56,292 nt of DNA, taken from contig JAEUVK010000153.1 of NCBI GenBank assembly GCA_016787135.1, positions 1 through 56,292 of the forward strand. The letters are read 5' to 3'. Under the pieces are notes generated by a model, which saw only the letters and a program-made list of their open reading frames with translations, did no database searches and had not been told where the DNA came from. The position numbers were made by a program, and so were the translations under genes. This DNA comes from Chitinophagaceae bacterium. Lineage in GTDB: Bacteria > Bacteroidota > Bacteroidia > Chitinophagales > Chitinophagaceae. Of the stretch, positions 26,921 through 35,704 are shown piece after piece (within the stretch, counting starts at the first letter, position 1; the number at the start of each line of letters is the position of its first letter).

Positions 26921-26968
26921 AGTACAGTAGGTTTAGTCTCCTGTACTCTAAAGTTATTACATGTAATA
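26921..26968. promoter_or_regulatory. Two inverted repeats ahead of the AraC-type gene
   Basis: AGTACAG (26921-26927) and CTGTACT (26941-26947) form perfect 7-bp arms around 13 nt, and TATTACATGTAATA (26955-26968) is a perfect 14-bp palindrome. Both lie in the 63-bp gap directly upstream of the regulator start, where RNA polymerase or the regulator itself would bind. The 10-mer TATTACATGT recurs at 28910-28919 upstream of the potassium channel gene. Confidence 0.4.
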
Positions 26969-26980
26969 GTTACAATAAAA

Positions 26981-27241
26981 TCACTTTGAGCCACCGGCAT
27001 CAATGCGTCGCCCGATGAGATATCCTGCTATACCGCCTCCAATAAGACCGGTAACTGCCCACACGAGAGAGGTGTTGCCGGCAAAATACCCAAGAAGCAG
27101 TCCTGCTACGGCGCCACCAAATGCAAATACACCTGAAGCAGATGATCTGCCTTTTGTTCTCACGGAAGTGGTAGCATCATGACTATGCTTGAATTGCTGA
27201 ACATGTTGTTTATGTTTCTTACGATGGTGAGGCCTGGCCAT
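26981..27241 (-). CDS. Small basic membrane protein with glycine-zipper segments
   Basis: An 86-residue protein. The first 35 residues are rich in His, Lys and Arg (ARPHHRKKHKQ), followed by two hydrophobic stretches (about 37-55 and 58-78) with small-residue spacing such as GAVAGLLLGYFAG and GLIGGGIAGYLIG, which suits tight helix packing in the membrane. The ATG ending at 27241 is preferred over an upstream one at 27268. No family recognised. The His/Lys-rich head probably faces the cytoplasm and may bind nucleic acid, lipid head groups or metal. Confidence 0.7.
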   Translation of the reverse strand: MARPHHRKKHKQHVQQFKHSHDATTSVRTKGRSSASGVFAFGGAVAGLLLGYFAGNTSLVWAVTGLIGGGIAGYLIGRRIDAGGSK

Positions 27242-27373
27242 TTTTTTCTTTGAAATTACAAAAAGCAACGTACTGACAGCACAGTCTGACGAAAATCAGC
27301 CCGGGCGGCATGAGCTTCATGTGCCGGTATGACGCATCTCATCCGTAAAATCCTCAATTCGTTCATGACATTG

Positions 27374-27404
27374 TTTGCATTGAGCACATGCAGTTCTTTC
27401 TTTG
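27374..27404 (+). promoter_or_regulatory. Bacteroidetes-type promoter
   Basis: TTTG at 27374-27377, a 19-nt spacer and TTTCTTTG at 27397-27404 match the TTTG / N19 / TAnnTTTG layout with one change. The start of transcription would fall near 27410. It is the best full promoter in the window and points at the short gene at 27435. Confidence 0.55.
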
Positions 27405-27434
27405 TGCAGCAATACCATTAAACCTTATCTTTTT

Positions 27435-27506
27435 ATGAAAAAATGTGGTAATGCAAAATATAAGAACCGTGGATCACAATTAACGATCGGATTTTTTTTC
27501 AAATAG
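27435..27506 (+). CDS. Possible 23-residue peptide gene
   Basis: A short frame from ATG at 27435 to TAG at 27506 would encode a basic peptide of 23 residues starting MKKCGNAKYK and ending IGFFFK. It lies 25 nt after the predicted transcription start and 25 nt before a terminator, so promoter, frame and terminator together define a transcript of about 150 nt with nothing else in it. The AT-rich TTTTATG start context is usual here. The peptide is too short to show a family; the transcript could instead be a small regulatory RNA. Confidence 0.35.
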   Translation: MKKCGNAKYKNRGSQLTIGFFFK

Positions 27507-27530
27507 CAGGCAAGCAATTAATATAATGAA

Positions 27531-27561
27531 AAGAGCATCCCGTAAGATGCTCTTATTTTTT
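27531..27561. terminator. Bidirectional terminator
   Basis: AAGAGCATC (27531-27539) pairs with GATGCTCTT (27546-27554) around 6 nt, with ATTTTTTC after it on the plus strand and TTTTCATTA on the minus strand. It ends the short plus-strand transcript and the SDR gene that stops at 27565. Confidence 0.8.
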
Positions 27562-27564
27562 CGG

Positions 27565-28329
27565 TCATCCGTTTATCCCCCCACTGACCTCTATCCGTTG
27601 CCCGTTGATCCATTTGGCATCTTCTGTGCACAGGAATGCAACAACGCCTCCGATATCATCTGCATTACCTACTCTTCCTAACGGCGACAATGAGCTCAAC
27701 CTGGTTTTCATCTCAGGGTTGCTGCGGATAGCGGCACTGTTAAAATCGGTTTCGACAGGACCCGGTGCTACCACATTGGCGCCGATCCCTTTTGCCCCTA
27801 ATTCTTTTGCGAGGTATTTGGTGAATACTTCAATAGCGCCTTTCATGGATGCATAAACAGAATAGCCGGGATTACTGAAACGGGTAGTGCCTGTAGAGAT
27901 ATTGATGATCCGTCCGCCGGGATTGATCTTCGGCACGCACTTCTGCGTCAGGAAGTACACACCTTTAAAATGAACGTTGAGAAAATCGGTGAATAGCTCC
28001 TCCGTTACTTTTTCAAAAGGAACGGTAGCCCCCATACCCGCATTGTTGATGAGGAAATCGAAGGATGACACTTTCCATTCAGACTGCAGCATAGTTGAGA
28101 CCTGTGTTACAAATCCATCCAATGAGTTGAAATCTGACATATCGAGCTGAAGGGCTGCTGCCTTCTGCCCGGTTTGTTCGATCTCAGATACCGTATTACC
28201 GGCATCTGCTTTATTATTACGATAGGTAAGAATAACGTCTATTCCTTTTTTAGCGATGCTGATGGCCATATCCTTTCCCAGGCCGCGGCTTCCGCCTGTG
28301 ACCAATGCGATCTTTTTTTGTACTGACAT
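27565..28329 (-). CDS. SDR-family oxidoreductase
   Basis: A 254-residue short-chain dehydrogenase/reductase. The NAD(P)-binding TGGSRGLG (11-18), the structural NNAG, the catalytic Ser in NISTGT, and the Tyr-x3-Lys pair in YASMK are all present; the C-terminal GxRIEVSGG is usual for the 3-oxoacyl-ACP-reductase-like branch. The Arg after the Gly motif and the RNNKAD segment suggest NADPH preference. Substrate unknown. It lies 87 bp downstream of a short AraC-type regulator on the same strand, which may control it. Confidence 0.92.
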   Translation of the reverse strand: MSVQKKIALVTGGSRGLGKDMAISIAKKGIDVILTYRNNKADAGNTVSEIEQTGQKAAALQLDMSDFNSLDGFVTQVSTMLQSEWKVSSFDFLINNAGMGATVPFEKVTEELFTDFLNVHFKGVYFLTQKCVPKINPGGRIINISTGTTRFSNPGYSVYASMKGAIEVFTKYLAKELGAKGIGANVVAPGPVETDFNSAAIRSNPEMKTRLSSLSPLGRVGNADDIGGVVAFLCTEDAKWINGQRIEVSGGING

Positions 28330-28416
28330 GTGTAGTTTTTTTGATTTACTGATTCAAAACAAAGTTCACAGTATTCAGCGACGAAAAATGGTGAGTGTTT
28401 CAGTTTTCAGGATTGT

Positions 28417-28794
28417 TTACCTGTGCTTGTCCCGGAATTTTTTGGGTGTTATACCAGTGTACTCTTTGAAGAACTTGGTAAAATTGGATGGATCATAGGT
28501 CAGTTGTGCCGCGATCTGTGAGATGGGGAGAGTGGTACTGAGCAACAATTCTTTGGATATTTTGAGCAGCCTCTCTTCATAGTGGTCACAGGTGGAGCGG
28601 CCGGTAACTTCTTTGATAGTATTGCTCAGGTGGCCGGGGTGGACATGCAACAGGCTGGCAAAATCCCTGATCTCCAAAGTTTTTTCCACTATGCCGGCTT
28701 TCAGACCGGCAATATGTCTATCCAGCTCAGTGAGGTATTGCTGCACGATCTCTTTTTTCCGGCCTGTGATGACAATAGCTGAAACTACACTCAT
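28417..28794 (-). CDS. Short AraC-type helix-turn-helix protein
   Basis: A 125-residue protein consisting almost only of an AraC DNA-binding domain. Two helix-turn-helix units can be followed (IRDFASLLHVHPGHLSNTIKE and ISQIAAQLTYDPSNFTKFFKEYTGITPKKFR), preceded by a helical linker of about 30 residues. The usual N-terminal ligand-binding domain is absent; there is no sign of a broken upstream part in the 135 bp before the start, so it is a stand-alone regulator rather than a fragment, though old truncation cannot be excluded. Next gene on the strand is the SDR. Confidence 0.85.
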   Translation of the reverse strand: MSVVSAIVITGRKKEIVQQYLTELDRHIAGLKAGIVEKTLEIRDFASLLHVHPGHLSNTIKEVTGRSTCDHYEERLLKISKELLLSTTLPISQIAAQLTYDPSNFTKFFKEYTGITPKKFRDKHR

Positions 28795-28885
28795 GATCTG
28801 TGTAAAATTAAATAATTATTTCTTTTAACAACAGAACAGCGTATTGGTTTGATTAAAATCAGGGAAAATGCGCCTGAAGGTCATG

Positions 28886-28902
28886 AGTAACGCACCGTTA
28901 CT
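28886..28902. promoter_or_regulatory. Palindrome between AraC-type and channel genes
   Basis: AGTAACG, CAC, CGTTACT: perfect 7-bp arms around 3 nt, in the 135-bp divergent gap, 28 bp upstream of the channel start. It could be an operator, or, because GTTTT follows, a weak hairpin in the channel mRNA leader. Confidence 0.4.
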
Positions 28903-28929
28903 GTTTTAGTATTACATGTCAATCCTGTT

Positions 28930-29922
28930 ATGCGCTGGTTCAGGCAACTGGTATATCTCAAGGCACTGATCGTTCCTCTGAGTTTGTTCTTTATTCTCAT
29001 GCTGGCCGGAACGATCGGTTATATGATCATCGAAGGGTATTCGCTGATCGAAGCTTTTTATATGACCGTGATCACCGTAGCTACAGTAGGTTATATGGAA
29101 GTCCACCCTTTGTCAGAAGCAGGAAGAGTATTCACTATTGTTATCATTCTCATTAATATCATTGGGTTTTCTTTTTTTCTTACTTATATCACCCGTTATC
29201 TGCTCGATGGCGAACTGATCCGTCAATATAAAAGATTGAAAATGGAAAATGAAATTCATCATCTCAGCGGCCATGTGATCGTTTGCGGTTTTGGCCGAAA
29301 TGGCTCCGAATGTGCACAGGTGTTGCACGAGAACAGGATACCTTTTGTTGTGCTGGAGGAAAAACATGAGCTTCCCCAGACTCTTCCTTTTCCTGTAAAA
29401 TATTTTATTAAGGGCGATGCGACAAAGGACGAAACATTGAAAGAAGCAGGCATTGAAAGGGCACGGGCTATTATTTGTACCATGCCGATAGATGCGGATA
29501 ACCTTTTTACAGTGATAACGGCCCGGCAGATCAATCCTGGCATCACCATTATCAGCAGGGCATCGCAGGACAACAGTGTGATCAAGTTAAAAGTAGGAGG
29601 CGCCAATAATGTGATCATGCCGGATAAGATCGGCGGCGCCCACATGGCCACACTTGTGATGAACCCTGATGTACTGGAAATGCTTTCGCTGATGACCACG
29701 AGAAATACGCCTGAGTTCAAAGTGGCAGAGATCATGGCGACAAGGGCCATATCGCTTGGAGAGCTGGATATCTGGAAGAACTCGGGATGTACTTTATTAG
29801 GTGTCAAAAGCAATAATAGCTATAAGCTTAACCCGGCGCCTGATTATTACGTAAAACCCAATGAAAGACTGATAGTCATGGGTAGCGAAGAGCAGATAAA
29901 ACTGGCTTCAAAAACCGTGTGA
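28930..29922 (+). CDS. Potassium channel with RCK (TrkA-N/TrkA-C) domains, altered filter
   Basis: A 330-residue MthK-like protein. Two membrane helices (about 10-33 and 67-90) flank a pore loop whose selectivity filter reads TVATVGYME (residues 49-57), where classical potassium channels have TVGYGD. The cytoplasmic part has a Rossmann-type TrkA-N domain (HVIVCGFGRNG, then the acidic VLEEK end of strand 2, and KGDATKDETL) and a TrkA-C domain in the last 80 residues. RCK domains gate such channels by nucleotide or calcium. GYG is changed to GYM, so conductance or ion choice may differ. Transcribed alone. Confidence 0.88.
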   Translation: MRWFRQLVYLKALIVPLSLFFILMLAGTIGYMIIEGYSLIEAFYMTVITVATVGYMEVHPLSEAGRVFTIVIILINIIGFSFFLTYITRYLLDGELIRQYKRLKMENEIHHLSGHVIVCGFGRNGSECAQVLHENRIPFVVLEEKHELPQTLPFPVKYFIKGDATKDETLKEAGIERARAIICTMPIDADNLFTVITARQINPGITIISRASQDNSVIKLKVGGANNVIMPDKIGGAHMATLVMNPDVLEMLSLMTTRNTPEFKVAEIMATRAISLGELDIWKNSGCTLLGVKSNNSYKLNPAPDYYVKPNERLIVMGSEEQIKLASKTV

Positions 29923-30040
29923 TCTTTCAGATAAAATTCAATGAACAAATGACAGGAATAATCAATACAAGTGCGGCCTTAAATCATTCCTGAGCTTTGG
30001 TACAAACTGAGTATTTTCGCTGTCTATTAAAGAAAATTTT

Positions 30041-31981
30041 GTGACCCTGTTTGCCCGATTTGCAGCGCTTTTACTGGCTTTATCCGTTTTACCCGCAATT
30101 GTCTATGCCCAGCTTTGCCAGGGGAGCCTGGGCGATCCGCTTGTGAATATCACTTTTGGTTCCGGCTCCAATCCCGGACCGCCGTTGGCAGCGGCCACCA
30201 GTACTTACCAGTATTTTTCAAATGACTGCCCTAATGACGGTTTTTATACAGTAAGGAGCAATACGTCAAATTGTTTCGGCGATTCCTGGCATACTCTTAC
30301 TGCTGATCATACCGGCAACCCCAGCGGATATTTCATGCTGGTCAATGCTTCGATCGGTAAAAGCGATTTTTACCTGGATACTGTAAAAAGCTTATGCAGT
30401 GGTACCACGTATGAGTTTGCTGCCTGGGTAGTGAACGTACTCAAATCCAGTGCCTGTAGTGGCAATGGTATTCAGCCAAAGCTCATTTTTACGATCGAGC
30501 GAACGGATGGTACTATCATTCAAACATACAATACCGGCTTCATTCCACAGCAGGCTTCTCCCTTGTGGCAACAGTGGGGTTTTTTCTTTACCACACCGGT
30601 GGGTGTTTCCGATATTGTTTTGCGGATATTCAATGATTCGCCCGGGGGATGCGGCAATGACCTTGCTTTGGACGATATCACTTTCCGTCCATGCGGGCCT
30701 CAGCTTACTTCTTCCATTACCGGTAATAGTTCTGCTAATGTAAACCTGTGTGAAGGCGCTGCACAATCATTTACTTTCAATGGCGCTTTATCTGCAGGGT
30801 TTAATAACCCTTCGTTACAGTGGCAGCAAAGTATCAATGGCGGCGTATGGACAGATATTCCCGGTGCCACTGCCACTTCTTATTCAACCAGCTTTCCTGC
30901 CAATACAGCTTCAGGTATTTATTCGTTCCGGCTTTCCGCTGCAGAAGCTGGTAATATGAGTTCTGCCAAATGCCGTGTTGCTTCGCCGGCATTGACGGTG
31001 ACCATTCATGCCAACCCGGTAACTTCTGTTTCCAGCAACTCCCCGGTATGCGAAAACAATGAACTGAGTTTTACGGCGACAGGAGGTGCTTCTTATCAAT
31101 GGAATGGCGTCAATGGTTTTTCAGCAACGGGTAGTACTGTTTTGATCAGCCAGGCTCAGCCTGTGCATTCAGGGAAGTACTATGTTCTGGCGACAAATAC
31201 TGCCGGATGTACGCATCTTGATTCTGTAACTGTATCTGTCAATATGAACCCTGTTGCATCTGTTTCATTTACGGAGGCTACGATATGCGAAGGCGATCTT
31301 GTACAATTGAAAAGTAATGGCGGCGGTACTTATCAATGGCAACCTGCGAGCGGATTGTCATCAACCAGTATTGCAGACCCATTCGCTTCTCCTGCGGATA
31401 CAACCGGCTACAAAGTGATCGTGACAAACCAGTTTTCATGCACGGATACAGGATGGGTAACTGTCAATGTAGTGGAAAGAGCCCGTGCGAATGCGGGCCC
31501 CGATAAATACATTATTAAAAACAATAGCGTACAAATATCGGCTTTAGCTACCGGCCAGAATATTTCTTATACCTGGTCCCCGGATATATTTATCAATGAT
31601 ATCACTTCATTACAGCCGGTAGTGGCGCCGCCACATGACACTACGTATATATTGACCGTACTATCTGAAGAAGGTTGCGGGGTAGCGGTTGATTCCGTGC
31701 ATGTATATGTGTATGCCGATGTATATGTACCTACTGCTTTTACCCCTAACAATGACGGGAAAAATGATACATGGTTCATACCGGCACTCACGGCCTATTC
31801 GGTCTATACGGTTTCGGTGTATAACCGCTATGGAGAATTGATCTTTCATATCAAAGATGCCAACAAACCCTGGGATGGAAAATACAAAGGCATCCCTCAA
31901 CCTGCCGGCGCTTATGTATATGTGGTGGAACTAAAAGATGAAAAAAGGCTATTAAAAGGGACGCTGATGATCGTCAGGTAA
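30041..31981 (+). CDS. Secreted PKD/Ig-like protein with CHU_C (T9SS type B) C-terminus
   Basis: A 646-residue exported protein beginning with GTG and a signal peptide (1-23, IVYAQ). An N-terminal CBM-like or lectin-like domain (25-225) has paired cysteines; then come Ig- or PKD-like units of about 80-90 residues, each with a Cys in a phrase like SNSPVCENNELSF or EATICEGDLVQL and a YQW segment. The last 85 residues (YVPTAFTPNNDGKNDTWF to the end) are the gliding-motility-associated C-terminal domain, a type IX secretion signal. Expected at the cell surface as an adhesin or matrix protein. TATTTTCG at 30012-30019 is a near -7 element. Converges with the carboxylase operon with a 5-bp gap. Confidence 0.9.
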   Translation: MTLFARFAALLLALSVLPAIVYAQLCQGSLGDPLVNITFGSGSNPGPPLAAATSTYQYFSNDCPNDGFYTVRSNTSNCFGDSWHTLTADHTGNPSGYFMLVNASIGKSDFYLDTVKSLCSGTTYEFAAWVVNVLKSSACSGNGIQPKLIFTIERTDGTIIQTYNTGFIPQQASPLWQQWGFFFTTPVGVSDIVLRIFNDSPGGCGNDLALDDITFRPCGPQLTSSITGNSSANVNLCEGAAQSFTFNGALSAGFNNPSLQWQQSINGGVWTDIPGATATSYSTSFPANTASGIYSFRLSAAEAGNMSSAKCRVASPALTVTIHANPVTSVSSNSPVCENNELSFTATGGASYQWNGVNGFSATGSTVLISQAQPVHSGKYYVLATNTAGCTHLDSVTVSVNMNPVASVSFTEATICEGDLVQLKSNGGGTYQWQPASGLSSTSIADPFASPADTTGYKVIVTNQFSCTDTGWVTVNVVERARANAGPDKYIIKNNSVQISALATGQNISYTWSPDIFINDITSLQPVVAPPHDTTYILTVLSEEGCGVAVDSVHVYVYADVYVPTAFTPNNDGKNDTWFIPALTAYSVYTVSVYNRYGELIFHIKDANKPWDGKYKGIPQPAGAYVYVVELKDEKRLLKGTLMIVR

Positions 31982-31986
31982 TTTTT

Positions 31987-33528
31987 TTATAAGGGTATAT
32001 TCCCATGCTTTTTTCTCGGCCGTTTGGCTACTTTGTTTTCCAGCATCGCAAAGGCTTTGATGAGTTTCTTTCTTGTTTCCTTAGGCTCTATCACTTCATC
32101 AATGAATCCTCTTTCTGCCGCTGTATAGGGGTTGGCAAATAATTCTGCATATTCTGCTTCTTTTTCCAGTAATTTTTTGGCAGGGTCATCTGCCGCAGAT
32201 ATCTCATTTTTAAAAATGATCTCACTGGCGCCTTTTGCTCCCATTACTGCAATTTCTGCAGTAGGCCATGCGTAATTCATATCAGCGCCGATATGTTTGG
32301 AGTTCATCACATCATAAGCACCGCCATAGGCTTTGCGTGTAATAACAGTACAACGGGGTACGGTTGCTTCACTTAATGCATACAATAGTTTTGCACCATT
32401 GGTGATGATGCCATTCCATTCCTGGTCGGTGCCCGGCAAAAAACCAGGCACATCCACTAATACCAGTAAAGGGATGTTGAAACAATCGCAGAACCGGGTG
32501 AACCTTGCACCTTTTTTTGAACTGTCAATATCCAGTACGCCTGCTAAGCTCATTGGCTGATTGGCTACAACGCCTACACTTCTTCCGGCCAGTCTTGCAA
32601 AACCTACTACGATATTCTCCGCATAATCTTTATGTATCTCAAAAAAGGAATCTGCATCGCATATTCCTTCTATAACAGCACGAATGTCATAAGGCTGACT
32701 GGCGCTGGCAGGTACAATGGTCTCCAGCACTTCTCTCGTCTCATCGCCCAGCGTGAACGGAACTTTCGGTAATACATCTTCGCAATTCTGCGGCATATAA
32801 CTCAGCAGTTTTTTTACCTGCATGATGCAATCCATATCGTTTACGGCCGTAAGATGTGTCACACCTGATTTGGTAGAGTGTGTTGAAGCGCCGCCTAATT
32901 CTTCAGAGGTCACTTCCTCATTGGTTACGGTTTTTACCACATTGGGGCCGGTAACGAACATATAACTGGTATTTTCTACCATGATCGTGAAATCGGTCAT
33001 AGCAGGTGAATACACCGCGCCGCCGGCACAGGGCCCCATGATGGCTGATATCTGCGGAATAACACCCGATGACTGTACATTCCGGAAAAAAATATCAGCA
33101 TACCCGCCTAATGATCTTACGCCTTCCTGTATCCGGGCACCGCCGGAATCATTCAGCCCGATCATCGGTGCGCCTGCTTTCATCGCCAGGTCCATGATGC
33201 GGCAGATCTTTTCAGCATGTGTTTCTGATAACGATCCCCCAAATACTGTGAAGTCCTGCGCAAATACATATACCAGCCTGCCATTCACTGTTCCATATCC
33301 TGTTATTACCCCATCGCCGTAATATTTCTGGTCTTCCATTCCAAACTCTTTGGTACGATGAATAACGAGGGCGCCGACCTCTTCAAATGAACCGGGATCC
33401 ATTAATAATTCTACCCGTTCTCTTGCTGTCAATTTCCCTTTTTTATGCTGCGCCTGTATCCTGTTGATACCACCCCCCAGTTTCCCTTCCTCAATCTTTT
33501 CTCTTAATATTTCAGTTTTTGACTTCAT
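31987..33528 (-). CDS. Acyl-CoA carboxylase carboxyltransferase subunit (PccB-like)
   Basis: Transfers the carboxyl group from biotin to an acyl-CoA, most likely propionyl-CoA. The 513-residue chain has the two crotonase-like halves of the family: the N-half has the biotin/acyl-CoA oxyanion segments [26 protein letters not shown] and [12 protein letters not shown]; the C-half has VDVPGFLPG and [11 protein letters not shown]. The ATG ending at 33528 gives the normal [12 protein letters not shown] start; the frame is open further, without conserved residues. It is the last gene of a three-gene operon and follows the biotin carboxylase by 59 bp. Confidence 0.93.
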   Translation of the reverse strand: MKSKTEILREKIEEGKLGGGINRIQAQHKKGKLTARERVELLMDPGSFEEVGALVIHRTKEFGMEDQKYYGDGVITGYGTVNGRLVYVFAQDFTVFGGSLSETHAEKICRIMDLAMKAGAPMIGLNDSGGARIQEGVRSLGGYADIFFRNVQSSGVIPQISAIMGPCAGGAVYSPAMTDFTIMVENTSYMFVTGPNVVKTVTNEEVTSEELGGASTHSTKSGVTHLTAVNDMDCIMQVKKLLSYMPQNCEDVLPKVPFTLGDETREVLETIVPASASQPYDIRAVIEGICDADSFFEIHKDYAENIVVGFARLAGRSVGVVANQPMSLAGVLDIDSSKKGARFTRFCDCFNIPLLVLVDVPGFLPGTDQEWNGIITNGAKLLYALSEATVPRCTVITRKAYGGAYDVMNSKHIGADMNYAWPTAEIAVMGAKGASEIIFKNEISAADDPAKKLLEKEAEYAELFANPYTAAERGFIDEVIEPKETRKKLIKAFAMLENKVAKRPRKKHGNIPL

Positions 33529-33587
33529 CAGCTTATATTTTAAAATTATTTTCCCTGGCAGCTTTCGTCTTCTATCTCCATTACTTT

Positions 33588-35063
33588 CTAATGGGCAAGC
33601 CGTCTCTTCCAACTGGTCGATTTATGTTCGACAGGGTTCAGCATTTTTTGTTTTTCCACCCAATACTTCAGCGCTGCAATAGCTGCTATCTCAGCGTTGT
33701 TTTTTTGTTTTTCTTTTATTTTCTCAGGGGTATAATAGTTTTTTACAAAATGGGTATCAAACCTGCCGGAAAAGAAAGCTTCATGTTCAAAGACAAATGT
33801 GCCAAAGGGAAGGGTAGTAGCAACACCTTCGATCTTATAATCTTTAATGGCCCGAAGCATCTTCTGTATCGCTTCTGTTCTTGTTTTTCCATGAACGACC
33901 AGTTTGGCTATCATCGGGTCGTAGTAGATCGGAATGGTCATCCCTTCTTCGTAACCATCATCCACACGTATTCCTTCACCGGTTGGTTTTTCGTAACGGG
34001 TCAATGTACCTATAGAAGGTAAAAAGTTATTCAGCGGATCTTCTGCATATACACGCAGTTCGATAGCATGGCCATTCAGCACCATATCTTCCTGCGTAAA
34101 GCCAAGGGTTAGCCCGGAGGCGATCCTGATTTGTTGCTCTACAAGATCAAGCCCGGTGATCATTTCCGAAACAGGATGCTCTACCTGTAGGCGGGTATTC
34201 ATTTCAAGAAAATAAAAATTCATTTTATCATCCAGCAAAAACTCAACTGTACCCGTGCTGGTGTAATTACAGGATTTTGCCACTAAAACGGCTGCATCTC
34301 CTATCTTTTCACGCAATTCGGGTGTGATAATGGCTGAAGGCGTTTCTTCCACTACTTTTTGATGCCGGCGTTGTATGCTGCATTCCCTTTCAAAGCCATG
34401 AATGATGTTGCCGAATTTATCGGCCACTACCTGCACTTCAATATGACGCGGAGAACTTACGTATTTTTCTATGAACACAGAGCCGTCACCGAACGAAGAT
34501 CTTGCTTCACTGATAGCCCTTTCCATCTGTTCCTGCATATCATCGGCTTTTTCCACTATTCTCATTCCTTTGCCGCCGCCGCCGGCGGAAGCTTTGATCA
34601 AAACGGGATAGCCGATCTTATCTGCTACTTCGATAGCGAGATTAACATCATCAATAGCCCTGTCAATGCCGGGTACCATCGGGATGTTATATTTTTTTAC
34701 ACTTTCTTTTGCGGCAAGTTTGGAGCCCATGATTCGCATTGCCTCAGGGCTGGGACCGATAAAAGTAATATCTGCATCTTCTACCTTTTGGGCAAACTCC
34801 GCATTCTCACTCAGGAAGCCATACCCCGGATGGATACCGTCAACACCTAATTGCCTGGCAAAAGCAATTATTTTATCTCCGTTAAGATAAGACTGGCCGG
34901 AAGGAGCGGGGCCAAGACAAACAGCTTCGTCGGCAAAAAGAACATGCGGTGATTTACGGTCAGCTTCAGAATAAACGGCCACTGACTTAAGTCCCATTTT
35001 ACGTATCGTACGCATGATGCGTAATGCGATCTCACCCCTGTTGGCAACCAGTATTTTTTGCAT
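33588..35063 (-). CDS. accC: Biotin carboxylase subunit of acyl-CoA carboxylase
   Basis: ATP-dependent carboxylation of biotin on the carrier protein. The 491-residue chain opens with [14 protein letters not shown], has the ATP-grasp glycine loop [12 protein letters not shown], the catalytic [16 protein letters not shown] and the EC-signature Arg in the following region. The C-terminal tail of about 40 residues past the usual end is Lys-rich and variable. Preceded by the biotin carrier gene (56 bp) and followed by the carboxyltransferase. The operon could serve propionyl-CoA or acetyl-CoA; symbol given in the family sense. Confidence 0.93.
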   Translation of the reverse strand: MQKILVANRGEIALRIMRTIRKMGLKSVAVYSEADRKSPHVLFADEAVCLGPAPSGQSYLNGDKIIAFARQLGVDGIHPGYGFLSENAEFAQKVEDADITFIGPSPEAMRIMGSKLAAKESVKKYNIPMVPGIDRAIDDVNLAIEVADKIGYPVLIKASAGGGGKGMRIVEKADDMQEQMERAISEARSSFGDGSVFIEKYVSSPRHIEVQVVADKFGNIIHGFERECSIQRRHQKVVEETPSAIITPELREKIGDAAVLVAKSCNYTSTGTVEFLLDDKMNFYFLEMNTRLQVEHPVSEMITGLDLVEQQIRIASGLTLGFTQEDMVLNGHAIELRVYAEDPLNNFLPSIGTLTRYEKPTGEGIRVDDGYEEGMTIPIYYDPMIAKLVVHGKTRTEAIQKMLRAIKDYKIEGVATTLPFGTFVFEHEAFFSGRFDTHFVKNYYTPEKIKEKQKNNAEIAAIAALKYWVEKQKMLNPVEHKSTSWKRRLAH

Positions 35064-35119
35064 CGTTAGAGTTTATATGGTTACGTGACCTGAATAAAAA
35101 GAAGAAAATCCAAAAATCA

Positions 35120-35611
35120 TCATTCAAGCTCTACCAGTACTTGGCCTTTTTCAACGGCCTGTCCCGCAATAACGGCGATTCTCCTGATCTTTGCGTTGGC
35201 ATGAACCGTTATACTGTTCTCCATTTTCATAGCTTCAAGTATCAATATCCTGTCGCCTTCATGTACTTCCTGGCCATCGTTGACCGCAATGCTTAAAACG
35301 AGGCCCGGCATCGGTGCTTTGATTTCTTTGATATGTTTACCCGATGAAGAATTGTACCCCATCGTTTCCAGCATCTGGTCGAGCTGATCTTTCACTTCTA
35401 TATCAAAGGTTTCGCCTTCCACTTCCACTTTTTGTCTTTTGCCACTGATGTCTGACTCCACGATCCTTACATTTACCGACCGGTGATCTTTGATAAGGTT
35501 GATCTCATCGGAAGATAAGTTTACAAAATCTGTGGTGTGAATTATACTTTCCGGGAAGGTGAAAACAAATCCATTTGCTATCACCTTGTATGATTTACCC
35601 CTGGCAGCCAT
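35120..35611 (-). CDS. Biotin carboxyl carrier protein of acyl-CoA carboxylase
   Basis: A 163-residue carrier. The C-terminal 75 residues form the biotinyl domain: PMPGLVLSI, then EGDRILILEAMKMEN with the biotinylated Lys in EAMKM, and GQAVEKGQVLVEL at the end. The N-terminal half (1-85) is a small beta domain (VIANGFVFTFPE, RKVEVEGETFDIEV) that probably docks to the carboxylase. First gene of the operon carrier, carboxylase, carboxyltransferase. Separate genes for all three parts are normal in this phylum. Confidence 0.93.
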   Translation of the reverse strand: MAARGKSYKVIANGFVFTFPESIIHTTDFVNLSSDEINLIKDHRSVNVRIVESDISGKRQKVEVEGETFDIEVKDQLDQMLETMGYNSSSGKHIKEIKAPMPGLVLSIAVNDGQEVHEGDRILILEAMKMENSITVHANAKIRRIAVIAGQAVEKGQVLVELE

Positions 35612-35704
35612 AGCGCTTCATTTTTATGTAATATAAGCAATCTGAAAATGCGAACCATTTGTTTGAACAGTCCGGAGTCGCTATAATACTCTTCCGGCTA
35701 TTCC

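Noticed and set aside
29259..29813. Minus-strand 184-residue Ser-rich frame inside the channel gene
   Set aside because: Lies wholly within the RCK coding sequence and shows no domain features.
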